NCBI GenBank assembly: GCA_045567335.1
Contig: JBJLCZ010000002.1
Span: forward strand, 12,170-76,169
Direction of reading: 5' to 3'
Source of the DNA: Pelagilacustribacter sp045567335
Lineage (GTDB): Bacteria; Pseudomonadota; Alphaproteobacteria; Pelagibacterales; Pelagibacteraceae
Length of the DNA: 64,000 nucleotides
A model generated the notes under the pieces. The model was not told the origin of the DNA, searched no databases, and saw nothing but the letters and a program-made list of their open reading frames with translations. Shown here in pieces: positions 35,218 through 43,286 of this stretch. Position numbers and translations under genes: made by a program. Positions within the stretch are counted from its first letter, which is position 1; each line of letters begins with the position of its first letter.

Positions 35218-35321
35218 TATAATAAATTTTGTTTAAAGAAATTTATATATTGAGGCATATAAGCATTTGCATTATCTCCTCCTATAGTAACTTCTTTTGA
35301 AATACATTTTTCTTTTTTCAT
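35217..35321 (-). CDS. 34-codon ORF between mtnA and the aldolase gene
   Basis: An ATG-started frame of 34 codons (MKKEKCISKEVTIGGDNANA, then 14 more residues). Its ATG overlaps the mtnA TGA as ATGA, and its TAG overlaps the aldolase GTG as TAGTG. The fit on both sides suggests a translated coupling peptide or a microprotein. I do not recognise the sequence. GGAGGAG inside it (35282-35276) looks like a ribosome site but is 59 bases from the aldolase GTG. It may also be only a leader remnant. Confidence 0.35.
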   Translation of the reverse strand: MKKEKCISKEVTIGGDNANAYMPQYINFFKQNLL

Positions 35322-36388
35322 TTAAATAAACCTTTCAAACCTTTTTCTGATGCTTCACAAATTCCTTTTTCTGTAATTAAACCTGTAACTAGTTTAGCAG
35401 GTGTAACGTCAAAGGCCAGATTTAATGATTTACTTTTTTGTGGGTAAATTCTCACCTTTTTAATTTTGTTATTTTCATCAATTCCCTCAACATGTGACAA
35501 TTCTTCTGAATTTCTTTCTTCGATAGGAATTTGATTGTGATCTTTAATATTCCAGTCAATTGTTGAACTAGGTAAAGCAACATAAAATGGAACGTTATTA
35601 TCTTTTGCTGATAAAGCTTTTAAATAAGTTCCAATTTTATTACAAACATCACCATTAGATAAAGTTCTATCGGTTCCTACAATACACATATCAACCTTCC
35701 CTCTTTGCATTAAAATTCCACCGGCATTGTCGGTAATAATTGTATTTGGTATTCCCTCTTCATTTAACTCATAAGATGTTAAATTAGCTCCTTGATTTCT
35801 TGGTCTCGTTTCATCCACCCAAACATGGACTTTAATTCCTTTTTGATGCGCGTGATAAATTGGAGATGTTGCTGTACCCCAATCAATTGTTGCAAGCCAA
35901 CCAGCATTGCAATGAGTTAAAATATTTACTGTATCTTTTTTTTTATTAGCTATTTCTTTAACTATTTTAAGACCATTTACACCTATATTTTTACAAAACG
36001 TAACGTCCTCTTCTACGATCACTTTGGCTTCTTCTAAAGCTACCTTTAAAACTTCGTTGTTGTTAATGCCTGATAGTTTTTTCATCATTCTATCTACTGC
36101 CCACTTTAAATTAATGGCTGTAGGTCTAGAAGCTATTAAATCTCCACTGGATTTTTTTAAGAAAGATTGGTCGTTTTTTTCAAGAATAGATAAAACTAAT
36201 CCATAAGCAGCCGTAGCCCCAATTAAAGGAGCACCTCTGACTTCCATTGTTTTAATTGCATTAATTGAATCTTTAACCGTTTTTAAATCTTTAATAATAA
36301 ATTGATGAGGAAGCTTTGTTTGGTCAATAATTTTTACAATATTATTTTCAAACCAGATCGTTCTATAAGCTTTATTGTTAATTTTCAT
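35318..36388 (-). CDS. mtnA: S-methyl-5-thioribose-1-phosphate isomerase
   Basis: A 356-residue MtnA of normal length, in the eIF2B-alpha-like superfamily. MEVRGAPLIGATAAYG near residue 48 binds the sugar phosphate. ILTHCNAGWLATIDWGTA near 155 has the catalytic Cys. IVGTDRTLSNGDVCNKIGTY near 235 has the catalytic Asp. It converts methylthioribose-1-P to methylthioribulose-1-P. The ATG overlaps the mtnP stop (TAATG), so MtnP and MtnA are made together. Confidence 0.95.
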   Translation of the reverse strand: MKINNKAYRTIWFENNIVKIIDQTKLPHQFIIKDLKTVKDSINAIKTMEVRGAPLIGATAAYGLVLSILEKNDQSFLKKSSGDLIASRPTAINLKWAVDRMMKKLSGINNNEVLKVALEEAKVIVEEDVTFCKNIGVNGLKIVKEIANKKKDTVNILTHCNAGWLATIDWGTATSPIYHAHQKGIKVHVWVDETRPRNQGANLTSYELNEEGIPNTIITDNAGGILMQRGKVDMCIVGTDRTLSNGDVCNKIGTYLKALSAKDNNVPFYVALPSSTIDWNIKDHNQIPIEERNSEELSHVEGIDENNKIKKVRIYPQKSKSLNLAFDVTPAKLVTGLITEKGICEASEKGLKGLFK

Positions 36389-37266
36389 TACTTTTTATTA
36401 AGAGCTCTACCTGCAATATATTTTAATTTTTTTATAGTTTTTTTTGTTCTTAATTTTGGATCTGTAATTATTGCGGTATCTAAACAATTATTTGCGGGAT
36501 CTTTATCTACTGAAAAATCTTTAAAAGTTTTAATAACTTCTTTAATCATATTTTGTGCATTTGAAGCATTTTTTTGTAATGTTTGAATTACCATTGCCAC
36601 ATCAACTTCATCATGATCTGGATGCCAACAGTCATAGTCAGTCACCATAGCCACTGTGCAATATCTAATTTCAGCTTCCCTGGCTAATTTAGCTTCAGGC
36701 ATATTAGTCATACCAATTACATCTGCTCCCCATGACCTATATAAGTTTGACTCAGCTAAAGTTGAAAATTGAGGTCCTTCCATGACAACATAAGTCCCTC
36801 CCTTTTTATTTTTTATATTCAATTTTTTTAGTGCTACCTCACAACAATTAGCTAAGCCAGGGCTTATGGGTTTTGCCATAGAAACATGTGCTATAATTTC
36901 TTCATCGAAAAAGGTTTTAATTCTTGAAAAGGTTCTGTCAATAAATTGATCGACTATTATAAATTTTCCTGGTTCTAATTCTTCTTTTAATGAGCCTACT
37001 GCGGAAACTGAAATAATATCAGTCACTCCTAATTGTTTCATTGCGTCTATATTGGCTCTATAATTTATATTAGTTGGATTTATTTTATGACCTCTAGAAT
37101 GCCTTGGTATAAAATAAATTTCTTCAGAGTCTACTCTTGCAATTAAAATTTCATCTGAAGGTTTTCCCCAAGAAGTTTTTATTTTTTTCCATTTAGATTT
37201 TTCAAAACCTTCCATTTTATATAGTCCACTACCACCAATTATCCCTAGTTTTCTTTTTTTCATCAT
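36388..37266 (-). CDS. mtnP: 5'-methylthioadenosine phosphorylase
   Basis: A 292-residue purine-nucleoside phosphorylase family protein of MTAP type. LGIIGGSGLYKMEGF at the N-terminus and FIPRHSRGHKINPTNINYRANI bind phosphate. SVSAVGSLKEELEPG and MEGPQFSTLAESNLYRSWGA plus IGMTNMPEAKLAREAEI form the base/ribose site. It cleaves the MTA released by spermidine synthesis to adenine and methylthioribose-1-P. It is divergent from apt, with start codons about 40 bases apart. Confidence 0.93.
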   Translation of the reverse strand: MMKKRKLGIIGGSGLYKMEGFEKSKWKKIKTSWGKPSDEILIARVDSEEIYFIPRHSRGHKINPTNINYRANIDAMKQLGVTDIISVSAVGSLKEELEPGKFIIVDQFIDRTFSRIKTFFDEEIIAHVSMAKPISPGLANCCEVALKKLNIKNKKGGTYVVMEGPQFSTLAESNLYRSWGADVIGMTNMPEAKLAREAEIRYCTVAMVTDYDCWHPDHDEVDVAMVIQTLQKNASNAQNMIKEVIKTFKDFSVDKDPANNCLDTAIITDPKLRTKKTIKKLKYIAGRALNKK

Positions 37267-37306
37267 TTAATTATTAATGCTTTTTTGATAAAACTTGAAG
37301 CTAAAT

Positions 37307-37834
37307 ATGAATCTAAAAAAATATATAAGATCTATAATTGATTATCCAAAAAAAGGGATTTTATTTAGAGATATAACTACTCTTATTGAAGATCCAGTAG
37401 CCTTTAATTACACAATAGATAAAATTGTAGAAATATCAAAAAATGTAAATTTTGATAAAGTCTCAGCCATAGAATCTAGAGGTTTTATATTTGCATCAAC
37501 AATTTCTTATTTAACAAAAAAACCATTAATTTTACTTAGAAAAAAAAATAAACTTCCTGCTGATAGACATTCAATTGATTTCAAACTTGAATATGGTGAG
37601 GCAACAATAGAAGTTCATAAAAACTCTATAACAAAAAATGATAAGATTTTGGTGATTGATGATTTAATTGCAACTGGAGGTACCGCAGAAGCTGCAGCAA
37701 AATTAGTTGAAATATCTGGTGGATCAGTAGCTGGTTTTATCTTTATAATAAACTTATTTGATCTTCCTGGTGATAAACTTCTAAAAAGTAAGGGTTATTT
37801 TACAAAAAGTTTAATCGAATTTCCTGGACATTAA
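37307..37834 (+). CDS. apt: Adenine phosphoribosyltransferase
   Basis: A 175-residue type I phosphoribosyltransferase. IIDYPKKGILFRDITTLI at the N-terminus, AIESRGFIFASTI, LLRKKNKLP, and the PRPP loop ILVIDDLIATGGTA near residue 115 mark Apt. It converts adenine to AMP and so captures the adenine made by MtnP next door. I start at ATG 37307; a TTG four codons upstream is possible. The 3' end overlaps the convergent epimerase gene by four bases. Confidence 0.95.
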   Translation: MNLKKYIRSIIDYPKKGILFRDITTLIEDPVAFNYTIDKIVEISKNVNFDKVSAIESRGFIFASTISYLTKKPLILLRKKNKLPADRHSIDFKLEYGEATIEVHKNSITKNDKILVIDDLIATGGTAEAAAKLVEISGGSVAGFIFIINLFDLPGDKLLKSKGYFTKSLIEFPGH

Positions 37835-38847
37835 ATTTCTTTATTTTTCCAGGTTGACGGAGTTAACTCGTTATCTATTTCAATATTTATATGATAGTCA
37901 AACGGTTTTATTCCTCTGTCTTTTATATATTCAAAAGTTTTTTGAATACCATCAAATAAAGAAACTTTTGTTTTATAATCTAATAAGGTTCTTGCTTTAT
38001 TTGCAGAGCAAGTTGCGTGTTTTACCTCTTTTGGTCTGTCTTTTTTATAGATAGGATTTAAGTTTATGCCTGTCACATTTGAGCATAATTCAGCAACTTT
38101 ATTAATTGTAACAAACTCTTCATCAGGACCTATATTAATAATTTGTTTATTAAGATTTTTTTGATCTAACATAGGAATTAAACAACTCAAACAATCATCA
38201 ATATAAGAAAAACATCTGGTCTGTTTGCCATCTCCATATATTATAGGTGCTTTGCCTTGCAACATTCTATTAATCATAATTGACACAACATTTCTAAAAG
38301 GATCATCATATTTTTGTCTAGGACCAATAATATTATGAGGAACTGCAATTACCCATTCTATATTATTTAAATCACAAAGGTTTTTTAATACAGCTTCAGA
38401 AGCCACTTTTGAAATAGCATAAGGATCAACTGGCATAGGTTGCATAGTTTCTGTAAAAGGAGATCGTTGAGATCCATAACGAGCCATCGAAGAACAAAAT
38501 ATTATTCTTTTTACTTTTTCTTGAACTGCTGCAGAAAATATTGAGACAGAAGCTAAATAATTATTTTTTGTTATTTCATATGGTGAAAAAACTGATAGAC
38601 CTTCATGTGCCGTTGCTGCGCAATGATAAATTATCTCTATACCTTTCATAATTTTTTGAACATCTTTTAAATTACAACAATCAATTTTATGAAATTTTAT
38701 ATTCTTAGGCACATTATCTGAATATCCACCGATCATATTATCTATTCCTATAACTTCGTGGCCTAAATTGGATAATTGCTCTGATAAATGTGAACCTAAA
38801 AAACCAGCCGCTCCGGTAACTAGAATTTTATATTTTTTATTTGGCAT
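37831..38847 (-). CDS. NAD-dependent nucleotide-sugar epimerase/dehydratase
   Basis: A 338-residue extended SDR. The NAD motif is ILVTGAAGFLGSHLSEQL near residue 7. YHCAATAHEGLSVF follows, then the catalytic Ser in FCSSMARYG and YAISKVASE (YxxxK). FSYIDDCLS and the late RPKEVKHATCSANKARTLL lie in the substrate domain. The overall pattern is that of UDP-glucose/UDP-GlcNAc 4-epimerases or related dehydratases. The substrate is not readable. It opens the surface-glycan region and lies before a GT2 gene. Confidence 0.87.
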   Translation of the reverse strand: MPNKKYKILVTGAAGFLGSHLSEQLSNLGHEVIGIDNMIGGYSDNVPKNIKFHKIDCCNLKDVQKIMKGIEIIYHCAATAHEGLSVFSPYEITKNNYLASVSIFSAAVQEKVKRIIFCSSMARYGSQRSPFTETMQPMPVDPYAISKVASEAVLKNLCDLNNIEWVIAVPHNIIGPRQKYDDPFRNVVSIMINRMLQGKAPIIYGDGKQTRCFSYIDDCLSCLIPMLDQKNLNKQIINIGPDEEFVTINKVAELCSNVTGINLNPIYKKDRPKEVKHATCSANKARTLLDYKTKVSLFDGIQKTFEYIKDRGIKPFDYHINIEIDNELTPSTWKNKEI

Positions 38848-38867
38848 GCGTGTATGTATAATTTAAA

Positions 38868-39758
38868 TTATAATAAATCAATTTTTTTATTAATTCTAGG
38901 TCTATACCATGACTTTCTACAAAAAATAGAATTTATTAGTCCAGAAAATCTTTGATAATAAATAGCACTTTTATTTCTTTTAAGAATAGTTAAATAAAAA
39001 AATGACTTTATCAAAGATAAAAATAAAATTGGTATACTTTTAAATAATGCTACTAAATATCCATCATATTTTTTTTTAAAATAAAACTGAGACCACATCC
39101 AATGCCAATTTCTAGATAATTCCATTGGATAATTAACAATTGAATTGTGTGATTTTCCACCCTCGTGAAAAACTAATATATTCTTACAGTAATAGATTTT
39201 TTTATTATTTTTAATTAATCTTTTACATAAATCAATTTCTTCAAGAAAAAAAAATATGTTTTCATCGAAAAAACCAACATCTTTAAATTCTTTTAAGTTT
39301 AAGAACATTGCAAATCCTTTTACAGAAAGTACTTCGTCGATCATTAACTTTTCGTTTTGAGTTGAAGATTTTTTGTTATTTAAATTTATTTTATCTTCTA
39401 TAACTTCAGGTCCAATTATTGCAAAATCCTGTTTATTTTTCGCTAAAGTTAAAAAATTAATCAATGTATCTGGAAACAATTCAGTATCAGGATTTAATAT
39501 TAAAGCATATTTTGTTTTTACTTTATTAAGTCCTATATTATTTGCTTTTCCGTAACCTAAATTACTTCCTGATAAAATACATTTAACGTTTGCAAATTCT
39601 GCTTCTATTTTAGATTTATAGTTAATATCTGATGAATTTTCTATATTCAAAACTTTGCATTCTTTATTGATTGAATTTAAACATTTTCTTATTTTACTTT
39701 CACTGTTAAATGAAGCAATAACTATAGTGAGGTCTTGAAAAGCCATATTTGTTAACAT
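38868..39758 (-). CDS. Glycosyltransferase family 2, rhamnosyltransferase-like
   Basis: A 296-residue GT-A enzyme. LTIVIASFNSESKIRKCLNS opens the fold. YALILNPDTELFPDTL carries the metal-binding D-x-D, and FFLEEIDLCKRLI the ED general-base motif. The C-terminus has a hydrophobic stretch (about 235-260) and ends in a RKSWYRPR block. It is a paralogue of the GT2 at 61537, sharing SRNWHWMWSQFYF-like and terminal YRP features. The start is ATG 39758, or a second ATG four codons later. Rhamnosyl transfer is suggested by the adjacent rml genes but is inference. Confidence 0.85.
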   Translation of the reverse strand: MLTNMAFQDLTIVIASFNSESKIRKCLNSINKECKVLNIENSSDINYKSKIEAEFANVKCILSGSNLGYGKANNIGLNKVKTKYALILNPDTELFPDTLINFLTLAKNKQDFAIIGPEVIEDKINLNNKKSSTQNEKLMIDEVLSVKGFAMFLNLKEFKDVGFFDENIFFFLEEIDLCKRLIKNNKKIYYCKNILVFHEGGKSHNSIVNYPMELSRNWHWMWSQFYFKKKYDGYLVALFKSIPILFLSLIKSFFYLTILKRNKSAIYYQRFSGLINSIFCRKSWYRPRINKKIDLL

Positions 39759-39822
39759 TTGATTTTATATAATAATTCTTTTATTAATTTATCACAAAAG
39801 TTAATATTCTTTTAAAATAATT

Positions 39823-40839
39823 ATGAAAAAAGTCATTGTTACAGGTGGATCAGGATTTATTGGAACTAATTTAGTCAATTACCTAATTAAGAAAAATTTA
39901 TATGTAATTAATCTAGATAAATTAACTTACTCATCAAATACTTACTATAAAAGAAATGAAAAAAATTATAAATTCTACAGGGTTGATATAAACAATCAAA
40001 AAAAAATATTAAATATAATTAAAAAAAATAAACCGATTGCAATATTTAATTTAGCTGCTGAAACTCATGTTGATAGATCTATTGATTCTCCAAAAAAATT
40101 TGTTTATTCAAATATAGTAGGAGTTTTTAATATTCTAGAAATTTTAAGAAAAACTAAAAATAGAAATATTAAATTAATACATGTTTCTACAGACGAAGTT
40201 TATGGTGACATTATAAAAAAAAACTATAGATCCGACGAAAATTATCCGTATAGACCTAGTTCTCCTTATTCTGCCTCTAAAGCGAGCGCAGATCATTTAA
40301 TTAGATCTTATATAAGAACTTATAAATTAAAAGCCATGATATCAAATTGTTGTAATAATTACGGTCCTTACCAATTTCCTGAAAAATTAATTCCAAAAAT
40401 AATATTAAATATCTTTAATAATAGACCTCTACCAATTTATGCAAAAGGCCAAAACAGTAGAGAGTGGATTTATGTTAAAGATCACTGTGAAGCAATATAT
40501 AAAATATTTTTAAAAGGTAAGATTGGAGAAAGTTATAATGTTGGATCTGGAAAAAATTTAAAAAATATAGATCTAGTCAAAATAATTTTAAAAATTTGCA
40601 AAAATAAAAATATTTACTTGGGTTCAAAAGTAAAAATAAAATTTGTTAAAGATAGACCAGGTCATGATCTCCGGTATGCACTCAATAGTAAAAAAATAAA
40701 AAAAAAATTAAATTGGAAAAATAAAACTCACATTATTGAAGGCTTATCAGAAACAATTAAATGGTATGTTAACAATAGAAAATTTTTAAGCTCTATTTCA
40801 AAAAAAAATTATGATAAAAGATTAGGTTTAAAAATATGA
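39823..40839 (+). CDS. rfbB: dTDP-glucose 4,6-dehydratase
   Basis: A 338-residue RmlB. VTGGSGFIGTNLVNYLIKK starts at residue 6. AAETHVDRSIDSPKKFV binds the sugar, and HVSTDEVYGDI holds the catalytic Thr-Asp-Glu. YSASKASADHLIRSY is the YxxxK region, and CCNNYGPYQFPEKLIP and SREWIYVKDHCEAI complete the family set. It makes dTDP-4-keto-6-deoxyglucose. Its stop overlaps rfbA by four bases, so the two are coupled. The proteins are unusually rich in Lys, Asn and Ile even for this window. Confidence 0.95.
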   Translation: MKKVIVTGGSGFIGTNLVNYLIKKNLYVINLDKLTYSSNTYYKRNEKNYKFYRVDINNQKKILNIIKKNKPIAIFNLAAETHVDRSIDSPKKFVYSNIVGVFNILEILRKTKNRNIKLIHVSTDEVYGDIIKKNYRSDENYPYRPSSPYSASKASADHLIRSYIRTYKLKAMISNCCNNYGPYQFPEKLIPKIILNIFNNRPLPIYAKGQNSREWIYVKDHCEAIYKIFLKGKIGESYNVGSGKNLKNIDLVKIILKICKNKNIYLGSKVKIKFVKDRPGHDLRYALNSKKIKKKLNWKNKTHIIEGLSETIKWYVNNRKFLSSISKKNYDKRLGLKI

Positions 40840-41705
40840 TTAAAAAAGGAATTATTTTAGCTGGAGGTTTAGGAACTAGAATGAGTCCTTTAACAAAAGC
40901 TGTTAACAAGCAGTTATTACCCATATATGACAAACCTTTAATATATTATCCATTATCAATTTTAATGTTAGCGGGCATTAAAGATATATTAATTATAATT
41001 AATAAAGGTCAATTAAATCAATTTAAAAAAATTTTACCTGAGAGGAACAACCTTGGAATAAAAATTTCATACAAAGAACAAAAGCGTCCTGGAGGTTTAC
41101 CAGAAGCATTTATAATCGGAGAAAAATTTATTAAAAATGAAAATGTTTCACTAATTTTAGGTGATAATTTTTTTTATGGGCAAAGTCTTACCAAAAAATT
41201 AAAGGAATGTACTAAATTAAAAAAAGGAGCTAAAGTTTTTCTTCACCCTGTAAAAAATCCTAATTTATATGGTGTGGCTACAATCAATAAAAAAAATAAA
41301 ATAATTAAAATTATTGAAAAACCAAAAAAAACTAAATCTAATTTAGCTGTTACTGGTTTATATTTTTTTGATAATAAAGTAATTAAATTTAGTAAGAGCT
41401 TAAAACCTTCTAAAAGAAATGAACTAGAAATAACTGACTTATTAAATAAATATAGATCTACTAATAGTCTTAAAGCTGAATATATTGGAAGAGGCGGCAC
41501 CTGGTTGGATACAGGAAATATAAATGATTTTTACAGTACCTCTAACTTTGTTTATACTTTAGAAAATCGTCAAGGTCTTAAAATAGCTTGCTTGGAAGAA
41601 ATAGCTTTTAATAATAGATGGATCACCAAGAGTGAAATTATTAATTCAATTAAATTTTATGGAAATTGTGAATACTCTAAATACCTAAAATCAATTTTAA
41701 AATAA
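40836..41705 (+). CDS. rfbA: Glucose-1-phosphate thymidylyltransferase
   Basis: A 289-residue RmlA. KGIILAGGLGTRMSPLTKAVNKQLLPIYDKP at the N-terminus is the nucleotidyltransferase signature. PGGLPEAFIIGEKFI, LILGDNFFYG, VTGLYFFDNKV, ELEITDLLNKY and GRGGTWLDTGN follow in the family order. It makes dTDP-glucose for RmlB, encoded just upstream with a four-base overlap. The remaining rhamnose-pathway genes (rmlC and an RmlD-like gene) are 18 kb away, after 59092. Confidence 0.95.
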   Translation: MIKKGIILAGGLGTRMSPLTKAVNKQLLPIYDKPLIYYPLSILMLAGIKDILIIINKGQLNQFKKILPERNNLGIKISYKEQKRPGGLPEAFIIGEKFIKNENVSLILGDNFFYGQSLTKKLKECTKLKKGAKVFLHPVKNPNLYGVATINKKNKIIKIIEKPKKTKSNLAVTGLYFFDNKVIKFSKSLKPSKRNELEITDLLNKYRSTNSLKAEYIGRGGTWLDTGNINDFYSTSNFVYTLENRQGLKIACLEEIAFNNRWITKSEIINSIKFYGNCEYSKYLKSILK

Positions 41706-41708
41706 GAA

Positions 41709-42527
41709 TTAGAAATCAGACAAATCCTTAAATAAAATAGACATAGTCTTAAATTTAGAATATTTTTTAAACCAATAGGATAAATACCTTTCAGCTAGAA
41801 ATCCATAAATTCTTTGTAGCCCATAACTATCTAAATTGTTAAAACCAAAAATATTTTCACATCTCTTGAGCCAAGGAAAAACAGATTCATAATAAGCAAT
41901 AAGTAATTTTTTAGATTTACATATAAACATATTTTGTGGATTAAATGATACCTCATTATCAACAAATTCTTTAAAATCTATTTTTTCTTTTTCATCAAGC
42001 AAATTTATTGCTTTTTCTAAATTTCCTTTTCCATGCCACATATCAAAATGAAATCTTATATTTCTATTTTTTTTATTTATAAATAATGAAGGCTTTTTAA
42101 TCATTTCTTTTAAGTTTCTCTTAATAAATTTTGTGAATCTAAATTGATTAATAAACATAGGTTCTGCCAAAATACTTTCGTAAGCTTCATATTCAACTGG
42201 TATTTTTTTTAATATAATATTATCAAAATTTTCAAAATTATTATCTATTGTTGTCGATTTTGTATTTGTCCAAAATTTTCTATATTGACAAAATCCAATC
42301 CAATTATCATTTATTTTTTCTAAATGATTTTTCCAAAGAAAATAATGAAATGTATATTCTCCATAAAATTTGTTTTTATTAGAAATATTTTTTCCTTTGT
42401 TATCCAATATAAATTCATCACTAAAAATTTTGTTTCCTAAACCTACTGGGATATAATTAATTTTTTTTATTAATTTTAAGTGATTGGGATTAAGTGTTAA
42501 ACAGAACATTGAAATATTTTTATTCAT
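41709..42527 (-). CDS. DUF4422 family putative glycosyltransferase
   Basis: A 272-residue protein matching the DUF4422 pattern. YIPVGLGNKIF, then FYGEYTFHYFLWKN and WIGFCQYRKFW near residues 75-90 and 98-108 are the family core. ESVFPWLKRCENIFG and RIYGFLAERYLSYWF come near the C-terminus. Members are found in polysaccharide loci and are regarded as GT-A-like transferases. No donor or acceptor is known. It is convergent with rfbA and lies between it and the tRNA gene. Confidence 0.8.
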   Translation of the reverse strand: MNKNISMFCLTLNPNHLKLIKKINYIPVGLGNKIFSDEFILDNKGKNISNKNKFYGEYTFHYFLWKNHLEKINDNWIGFCQYRKFWTNTKSTTIDNNFENFDNIILKKIPVEYEAYESILAEPMFINQFRFTKFIKRNLKEMIKKPSLFINKKNRNIRFHFDMWHGKGNLEKAINLLDEKEKIDFKEFVDNEVSFNPQNMFICKSKKLLIAYYESVFPWLKRCENIFGFNNLDSYGLQRIYGFLAERYLSYWFKKYSKFKTMSILFKDLSDF

Positions 42528-42567
42528 TGGTAAGTTTTTTGACTGTTGATGATTTTTTCATAATTTG

Positions 42568-42644
42568 TGGTAGCGAGAGGCGGATTCGAACCGCCGACCC
42601 CAGGCTTATGAGTCCTGTGCTCTAACCAACTGAGCTACCTCGCC
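42568..42644 (-). tRNA. tRNA-Met (CAT anticodon, elongator-like)
   Basis: The minus strand folds as a complete tRNA from GGCGAGG to the encoded CCA. The D-arm is GCTCAGTTGGTTAGAGC, the anticodon loop CTCATAA, and the T-arm GGCGGTTCGAATCCGCC. The variable loop is GGGTC. The anticodon is CAT. The body resembles elongator tRNA-Met more than initiator or the lysidine-modified Ile2. The last anticodon-stem pair (31-39) is A-G, a mismatch. The CCA end is encoded. It is the only RNA gene seen in the window and sits inside the glycan island. Confidence 0.95.
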
Positions 42645-42704
42645 ATAATGTTAGATTTATAATAGTTTATTTTTTGATGCAATCAATTCTTTCATATTAA
42701 GAAT

Positions 42705-43286
42705 TTATATCTTGTCGTATCCATTACAATATTTAGAAAATCTAGTCCTTTGTAAATGAAATTTACTTATAAGTAGATCCTGATCTTTGTTAAAATTTGC
42801 TTTAATTTCAACAATGCAATTTTCGTCTTCACCAAGATCTCTTCCATTATATAAATTATATTTAATATTTTGATCAATCGAAACTCTGTAATCTTCTATT
42901 TTAAAATATTCACGCCGGTAAGTAACTTCTAAAAAAGGGAAGCAAATTCCATATTGCGTGTCGTAAATACCTAAATTTTTAAATTTTAAAAACTGCATTT
43001 TATTTATCTTTTTACTTGTCTTAAATCTTCCCTCTATACTAGAGATTTTATTTTCTAAATAAAAACCTTTGTCAGCTGTGTCAGGATAAGTTCTTATTCT
43101 TATTTTTTTACGTGGCACCAAACCTTCGATTGAGTCATTATATAAATCTTTGTTATTGTTTTCAAAATATAAACTTTTTACAGATCTTGGTTTGTGTAGA
43201 GCCTTAGCTTCTTTAAATAAATACTCTTTAAACTCTATAAGTTGATTTTTGTTTACTAATAATTTCTCTTCTATTCTAAAACTCAT
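42705..43286 (-). CDS. VTC-domain protein (polyphosphate polymerase-like)
   Basis: A 193-residue single VTC domain. FRIEEKLLVNKNQ, SVKSLYFENNNKDLYNDSIEG and RKKIRIRTY supply the basic tunnel residues. FYLENKISSIEGRFKTS, EVTYRREYF, VSIDQNIKY and CIVEIKANF supply the acidic and strand positions in family order. In yeast Vtc4 this tunnel domain makes polyphosphate from ATP. Bacterial single-domain forms are poorly characterised. No SPX or membrane domain is present. It overlaps the CotH-like gene by 11 bases, forming a triad with the DUF4956 gene. Confidence 0.85.
   Translation of the reverse strand: MSFRIEEKLLVNKNQLIEFKEYLFKEAKALHKPRSVKSLYFENNNKDLYNDSIEGLVPRKKIRIRTYPDTADKGFYLENKISSIEGRFKTSKKINKMQFLKFKNLGIYDTQYGICFPFLEVTYRREYFKIEDYRVSIDQNIKYNLYNGRDLGEDENCIVEIKANFNKDQDLLISKFHLQRTRFSKYCNGYDKI

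Noticed and set aside
35276..35282. GGAGGAG as the ribosome binding site of the aldolase gene
   Set aside because: It is 59 bases from the GTG start, and in the aldolase frame a stop codon lies between (35235). The ATG ten bases after it gives only nine codons.
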